This document shows positions 31,863 to 36,024 of a stretch of 36,024 nucleotides of DNA, piece after piece (the first letter of the stretch is position 1; every line of letters begins with the position of its first letter). The notes under the pieces were generated by a model that saw only the letters and a list, made by a program, of their open reading frames with translations, did not search any database and was not told the origin of the DNA. A program made the position numbers and the translations under genes. Source of the DNA: Armatimonadota bacterium (GTDB taxonomy: Bacteria; Armatimonadota; HRBIN16); contig BPGT01000006.1 in NCBI GenBank assembly GCA_026003175.1, positions 1 through 36,024 on the forward strand. The letters run 5' to 3'.

Positions 31863-32803
31863 GTTTGTTCCTCCTCTTTTGGTATAGGCAGTAGAGCAGG
31901 TGGGCGCAGGTAATCCGCAAGCCGCGCCAGAAACGCATGGAGCCCTCTGCCTGCTCCCGGATGCGACAGGATTCGAGTTCGGATTTCTGCCGCCAGCGCA
32001 GATAGCCCCTTTGCCGCCAAACCATCGGGGCAGGAGAGCCAGAAGCAGGCGTTTTGCTCTGCTGCTGTGTTCACACTATTATCTTCCACAATACTGCCTA
32101 ACAGCTGCACCCTCCCTCCAAACTGCACAGAGAGCAACTGCTCTACCTGTTTACCAATCTTGTGCGCTTGCGCGGGGGAGATACATCTGTTCATCACCCA
32201 GCCGACCTGCAGGTCGGTGCGCTGCAGCAGTAGCCGCTTCACCAGACTATACGTGTGCAGCAGGCTCTCTCGTTGCGGCAGGGCGACCGCCAGCACGATG
32301 TCGGATGACAGAGCGTAGGCGAAGGTATCGGTAGACTGGGCGTTGCCAGTATCGATCAGCACCACATCCGCCAGCACTTCGAGGCTGCGCAGGCGTTCTA
32401 TGACGTCTCGTTGCTCCTGGGCAGGCAAGCGTTTGAGGGCGAGGATACGTGTTCCTCCCGGCAGCACGCGGATACCTGCTGCTCCAGACACCAGAATCTC
32501 CGGCAGGTCGCGCCGGTCGGCGAACAGGTCTTCGAGAGAATAACGGGGCTCTGTGCCCAGTAGACGATTACAGGTCAACGCGCCCACGTTACCGTCCACC
32601 AGCACCACATGACGCCCTGTCTGCCCCAGCAGGGCAGAGAGGTTGGTGGCGATGGTAGTTTTGCCTGACTCCGGCGTGCCGCTGACCACGCTAATGACCC
32701 ACGTGCCCATGCGCAAGCCGGGTGTAATGCCCAGCACGCCGTCCGCTGGTCGCTGAGAGATGAGCCGGCGCAGCCCCAATGCCTGATCCTGTACAACAGC
32801 CAC
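31847..32803 (-). CDS. MinD/FlhG-like P-loop ATPase, altered P-loop
   Basis: 318 residues from GTG 32803-32801 (GGAGG six bases before). A 35-residue N-terminal lead is followed by WVISVVSGTPESGKTTIATNLS (35-56), which sits where MinD proteins have KGGxGKT. The first signature Lys is absent (TPESGKT). The switch region VVLVDGNVGALTCNRLLG (about 65) and VVLIDTGNAQST (about 141) are typical. C-terminal tail is rich in Pro and Glu. Such ATPases position flagella, division or pilus machinery. Relation to FlhG/FleN is suggested by the nearby FliA-type sigma gene but unproven. Confidence 0.82.
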   Translation of the reverse strand: MAVVQDQALGLRRLISQRPADGVLGITPGLRMGTWVISVVSGTPESGKTTIATNLSALLGQTGRHVVLVDGNVGALTCNRLLGTEPRYSLEDLFADRRDLPEILVSGAAGIRVLPGGTRILALKRLPAQEQRDVIERLRSLEVLADVVLIDTGNAQSTDTFAYALSSDIVLAVALPQRESLLHTYSLVKRLLLQRTDLQVGWVMNRCISPAQAHKIGKQVEQLLSVQFGGRVQLLGSIVEDNSVNTAAEQNACFWLSCPDGLAAKGLSALAAEIRTRILSHPGAGRGLHAFLARLADYLRPPALLPIPKEEEQTWLVA

Positions 32804-32879
32804 GCGATACCTCCCACCGCAACATCTTGCCTGTGAAGATTATCGGGTAAAGCAGGGCGTTTTTACAGGGAGGCACGGG

Positions 32880-33860
32880 CTAGCTCGCCGCCTGCAACCC
32901 AAACCGCTTCATCTGCTCTTCCAGTCGCTGCCACAGCGGTTCATCCACCTGCACGCCCGCTTGTTCCAGTGCCATACATACTGCCGCAACGACCATCGGG
33001 AAACGCGGACGCACAATCTGCGCCAGGGTGCTGCGGGAGACTCGCTCGCGGAAAGCTTTGTGCAGTGGCTCCGCTGCCGCTGCTACCCCTCCTACTATCC
33101 CCACAGCCGCCCGGCGATATTGCATCCCCAGCTTACGCAATACCACGACCGCCATCAGTCCCAGCTCTCTGCCCGCGCTGCTCAGGATGCGCGTTGCCAC
33201 CCGCTCCCCAAGCTTTGCGGCATCCGAGACCGTTCTAGCGGCGGAGGCGAGGTCGGCGCGCGAGAGCTGACCGGAGTAAATCAGATGGTGCAGTGCACTC
33301 AGGGTGCTCACCCCGAAATGTTCCAGTATAGCTCGCCTCAGCCATGTGGCTGGGATGCGACCATCTTCTGCGCGGGTGCAAGCGTTTATCGCCTGCAGGG
33401 CAATCCAGTACGCGCTACCTTCGTCGCCCATCAGATACCCCCATCCACCGACAGCAACGGTCTCGCCTGCCTCGTTCATCCCAAATGCCACCGAGCCAGT
33501 GCCAGCTATCACCACTGCGCCGGGTGCGCCCTGCGTAATACAGTACAACGCGGTGCGAGTATCATGTGTGACCACCACCCTCTCCGCAGGCAGCGACTGG
33601 CGGCAAATCTCTCCTACTTTTGGACCGCCACCCGTCATCCCGCACAGCGCCACTGCGAAACGTGTGTCCGGCAGTAAGGAGGCGCTTTGCAGTGCCCCGT
33701 TCAAAGCTGTCTGTAGGGACTGCTGAAGGCGTTCCGGTCCGCCCGATTCGTGAATATGGTTGGCAGCGCCACCTACCCCGAGCCCGAGCAGATTGCCTTC
33801 GGAGTCTGCAATCAACGCACGGGTGGTGCTCTGCCCGCCGTCGATGCCAATGACCAGCAT
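32880..33860 (-). CDS. BadF/NAGK-type sugar kinase
   Basis: 326 residues from ATG 33860-33858; the upstream frame extension to 33923 lacks a ribosome site. The ASKHA fold shows GIDGGQSTTRALIAD (5-19), GAANHIHESGG (about 31), VAGTGSVAFGMN (about 119) and GGWGYLMGDEGSAYWIALQAI (about 136), the pattern of N-acetylglucosamine kinases in the BadF/BadG family. It probably phosphorylates GlcNAc or a related amino sugar, in line with anmK in the same run. Activation of an oxygen-independent benzoyl-CoA reductase is the family alternative and unlikely with no partner subunits. Confidence 0.85.
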   Translation of the reverse strand: MLVIGIDGGQSTTRALIADSEGNLLGLGVGGAANHIHESGGPERLQQSLQTALNGALQSASLLPDTRFAVALCGMTGGGPKVGEICRQSLPAERVVVTHDTRTALYCITQGAPGAVVIAGTGSVAFGMNEAGETVAVGGWGYLMGDEGSAYWIALQAINACTRAEDGRIPATWLRRAILEHFGVSTLSALHHLIYSGQLSRADLASAARTVSDAAKLGERVATRILSSAGRELGLMAVVVLRKLGMQYRRAAVGIVGGVAAAAEPLHKAFRERVSRSTLAQIVRPRFPMVVAAVCMALEQAGVQVDEPLWQRLEEQMKRFGLQAAS

Positions 33861-33900
33861 ACGCGGCACCTTTCTTCCCTCCCTGCTGTCAGCGTGTTGT

Positions 33901-34839
33901 TTATTGTGTACGGACTTGCGCAATCACTATCTCTTCCTGGGTAGCACTACTCGCCTGAGACAGGTATCCCGAACCGTCCGAAGTGCGTGAGATGTGCGCA
34001 ACAATACTGGAGCGCCCCTCGATAACCACATCGTCGAAAAGCTTCCCCACCATCATCGGGTTGACACCGATTATCTCGCGATGCTGCTGGCACGCCTGCC
34101 ATAAGCCTGTTTTCCAGCTCTCCGCCTGCTCCTGTGTCCATGGTAATGGGTTAAACGAAGGCTGCGCGATCAAACGTACTTTCTGGCGTGCCAGAGCCTC
34201 TATCACGTCGGCGTGGAAGCCGTCCCAACAGATGGCGACGCCCAGCCTGCCCACGGGCGTGTCTACTACCCGTACGTCTTCCACCCTGCCTGCGCAGAGG
34301 TCCATCCCTTCCTGTTGTTCCAGAGGGATGAGATGCACCTTGCGTTGTGTCAGTATCAGCCGGCCCTTGGGGTCAAACACGTAGCAGGTGTTATACACTT
34401 CGCCGGGGCGATTTTCATCGGGTAGCGGTGCGCTGCCTGCCACCAGAGTCACACCGTGTTTACGCGCTGCCTGCGAGAACAGGCGGCGATAACGGCTTTC
34501 CAGCTTTTTGCCTAGCGCCAGCAGAATGGCCCGCGTTGGAGAAGTCTTGTACGAATCTATCGCCTGACGGATGGGGGAGGCGTAGCGTTGTGAGAGCACT
34601 GCAGCTGCTTCGTAGATGCTTCTACAACCTTTAACCGCCTCGTAGTCATCCAGAAAGAGCATTCCCAGACCAATGTCTTCGGGGAAGACGACCAGCGCAG
34701 GGATGCCAGACCGAATGCGCTTCGTGGCAGAGGTAAGTAGCCTATCAATGCGATGTTCCAACTGCTTCTCATTCTGGTAATCTTCCAGAGTGGTGCGCAT
34801 CTGTATAGCAATCAGCGCCACTTCGCCACCTGGCTTCAT
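33901..34839 (-). CDS. Carbon-nitrogen hydrolase (nitrilase superfamily)
   Basis: About 312 residues from ATG 34839-34837 (GGAGG upstream by 8 bases). The catalytic triad is visible: Glu in VFPED (about 54), Lys in TQRKVHL (about 167) and Cys in VAICWDGFH (about 205). A QPSFNPLPW segment lines the active site. The enzyme cleaves an amide or nitrile C-N bond in the cytoplasm. An insertion of about 60 residues between Glu and Lys regions (an LDDYEAVKGCRSIYEAAAVL stretch) is longer than in typical omega-amidases. The substrate is unknown. It is followed by the sugar kinase after 40 bases. Confidence 0.85.
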   Translation of the reverse strand: MKPGGEVALIAIQMRTTLEDYQNEKQLEHRIDRLLTSATKRIRSGIPALVVFPEDIGLGMLFLDDYEAVKGCRSIYEAAAVLSQRYASPIRQAIDSYKTSPTRAILLALGKKLESRYRRLFSQAARKHGVTLVAGSAPLPDENRPGEVYNTCYVFDPKGRLILTQRKVHLIPLEQQEGMDLCAGRVEDVRVVDTPVGRLGVAICWDGFHADVIEALARQKVRLIAQPSFNPLPWTQEQAESWKTGLWQACQQHREIIGVNPMMVGKLFDDVVIEGRSSIVAHISRTSDGSGYLSQASSATQEEIVIAQVRTQ

Positions 34840-35018
34840 ATTGAGAACCTCCGTTGCCTCCTGTTTTTTAATTTCGTGGTAACCTGCCAGTTTCCTGCAA
34901 AACATCTGCCTGAGCAAGGGTGAGGCAGGTGAGAGGAGTGAAGCAGTTGGAATAAGGTGGGAGATGGCTTCGCCGCTTGTGCAGCTCGCATGGACACGTG
35001 CGCTTTTTCACCCGTCGC

Positions 35019-35047
35019 TTGACGGTAATGCTCGTTCATGCTATGCT
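35019..35047 (+). promoter_or_regulatory. Sigma-70-type promoter of the secreted-protein gene
   Basis: TTGACG (35019-35024), a 17-base spacer and TATGCT (35042-35047), with the GTG start 26 bases further on and AAGGGAGG between. The divergent 234-base gap also holds the nitrilase promoter, which I cannot locate. CTGCCT and AGGCAG near 34906-34928 could form a short stem. Confidence 0.6.
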
Positions 35048-35073
35048 TGAGACGAGGAAGGGAGGTTGTTACC

Positions 35074-36024
35074 GTGTTCGCACGTTGCGCTCTGATAGTG
35101 CTGGCAATCATATCCTTCACCAGCGGTTACGCACAGACGCTTTATTACATCGACTTCCGCAACCCGTATGAGGTCGCCCGATGGCAACCTACCCATGCCA
35201 TCAGTCGGCTACTGCCCACATGGGATGGGATGCAGATAGAGATTTCGGGCGAAGACCCCTATACCATCGGTCCCGCCTATAGCCTGCCTTCGGATCAGGC
35301 GCTGTATCTGCGTCTTCGGGTGAAGGCAGAGGTGGGCACGTTCTGGCAGATTTTCTATTTTCGTGACGGCACCTGGGCGACGGAGGAGCAATCCGTGCGC
35401 TTCACCGTGCCGCAGGGACAGTGGGGTGAGCCAACGCTTATTCTGCCCGTCCTGCCCGGCAACTATCGGTTTCGGATTGACCCACCTGGTCCTTCCGGCA
35501 GAGCGTGGGTGCGTTACATGAGCATCGAGGTGCGTCATATTCCTCAGGAGCCACAATGGCTGCAACCTGTTCTGCCCGATTTGCAGGGTGAGGTGCATGA
35601 GATACGCTCCGGCGATCTGGTGCTGCGGCATGGTGTGCCTGCACCCGGTAACTTTGAGGTGCTCGTAGTGGGCGAGCGCATGGCAACCGGCTTTACCCGC
35701 CCCATGATAGGCTACCAGATGGGCAACAACAGCCGGTGGGTGGACGTGCACTCCGCCATGCAGAACACGCGCCTGTGGCGTGAGGGAGGTACGCTGGTGG
35801 TGGAGTATACCTTGCGCGACCCGGACGGAGGTAACTGGTTATGGACACAACGGTTCACACCGAATACATCTTCAGGCGCGATAGATACGCAGACGCAGGT
35901 GAGCGTAGACCAGTCGCGTGAGGTGTACTTTCTGCCGATGTTCCTGCTGCTGCCCGGCATGGGCAGTTACGGCGTGTCCAAGGGACAGGGGCTGTTTGCA
36001 GGGCTGGAGTATCTGGAAAACGAA
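35074..36024 (+). CDS. Secreted protein, unknown function, 3' end beyond window
   Basis: GTG 35074 stands eight bases after GGGAGG, and the frame is open for 317 codons to the window edge. The first 20 residues (LIVLAIISFTSGYAQ) are a signal peptide with likely cleavage after YAQ. Two beta-rich regions follow: about 25-155 resembles a carbohydrate-binding-like sandwich (LYLRLRVKAEVGTFWQIFYF) and about 165-317 continues beta-rich (VLVVGERMATGF, RWVDVHSAM, FAGLEYLENE). It resembles N-termini of large exported hydrolase-like proteins in environmental bacteria, but no catalytic motif is visible. Function open. Confidence 0.8.
   Translation, partial: MFARCALIVLAIISFTSGYAQTLYYIDFRNPYEVARWQPTHAISRLLPTWDGMQIEISGEDPYTIGPAYSLPSDQALYLRLRVKAEVGTFWQIFYFRDGTWATEEQSVRFTVPQGQWGEPTLILPVLPGNYRFRIDPPGPSGRAWVRYMSIEVRHIPQEPQWLQPVLPDLQGEVHEIRSGDLVLRHGVPAPGNFEVLVVGERMATGFTRPMIGYQMGNNSRWVDVHSAMQNTRLWREGGTLVVEYTLRDPDGGNWLWTQRFTPNTSSGAIDTQTQVSVDQSREVYFLPMFLLLPGMGSYGVSKGQGLFAGLEYLENE

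Overview
The window comes from a moderately GC-rich bacterial chromosome. It has a chromosomal backbone on the right (about 8.4-36.0 kb) and an accessory, phage-like gene block on the left (1 to about 8.1 kb). The backbone combines rhamnulokinase, PcrA/UvrD, FtsY, c-di-GMP proteins, a CUT1-type sugar ABC importer, AnmK, a FliA/WhiG-type sigma factor and a bacterial glycogen synthase. This mix, with frequent GTG/TTG starts and the lack of recognisable Proteobacterial or Firmicute operons, would fit a deep-branching environmental lineage such as Armatimonadota. That placement is an impression, not a result.

Accessory block (minus strand, 1-8000). Twelve short genes read leftwards: a split sigma-70-like factor, two unknowns, a phage-type protein of a conserved unnamed family (frameshifted), a ParB/Srx-fold protein, a HAD phosphatase, a Cys/His-rich protein and five small unknowns, the last cut by the window edge. 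Most genes have strong AGGAGG-type Shine-Dalgarno sites. Its outstanding property is three intergenic arrays (about 3079-3310, 4055-4287 and 5061-5355) built almost entirely from a degenerate five-base unit, GCCNN on + and GGCNN on the coding strand. Arrays 2 and 3 share a 47-base core with one mismatch and a common 24-base leader next to the ribosome binding site. Two of the genes (sigma factor and phage-type protein) each need one skipped base to restore the family sequence. Two perfect hairpins with T-rich tails flank the sigma gene.

tRNA-Arg(TCT) and tRNA-His(GTG) with a good promoter (8245-8568, +) separate this block from the backbone. Then come rhaB (-), a zinc-ribbon protein, pcrA and ftsY (+). 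A c-di-GMP cluster follows: a CBS-GGDEF protein (+), a TauE/SafE permease (-), a GT-C glycosyltransferase (-), two overlapping HD-GYP genes, one with a degraded active site (-), a 38-aa proline-tailed peptide (-) and a 226-aa protein (-). The C-terminal domain of the last one recurs in the GGDEF protein.

The sugar-uptake locus (20950-27986, +) holds an RbsB-like lipoprotein, a TIM-barrel sugar isomerase, a family-1 binding protein, a UPF0175 antitoxin with a decayed PIN toxin, a MalF-like permease, a TPR protein and a MalG-like permease. No ATPase gene is present, so the importer must use one encoded elsewhere.

The final minus-strand run (34839 to 28016) encodes a nitrilase-family amidohydrolase, a BadF/NAGK-type sugar kinase, a MinD/FlhG-like ATPase with an altered P-loop, GlgA, a small membrane protein, a FliA/WhiG sigma factor and AnmK. 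Two amino-sugar kinases in this run suggest peptidoglycan sugar recycling. A secreted protein starts at 35074 (+) and leaves the window open.
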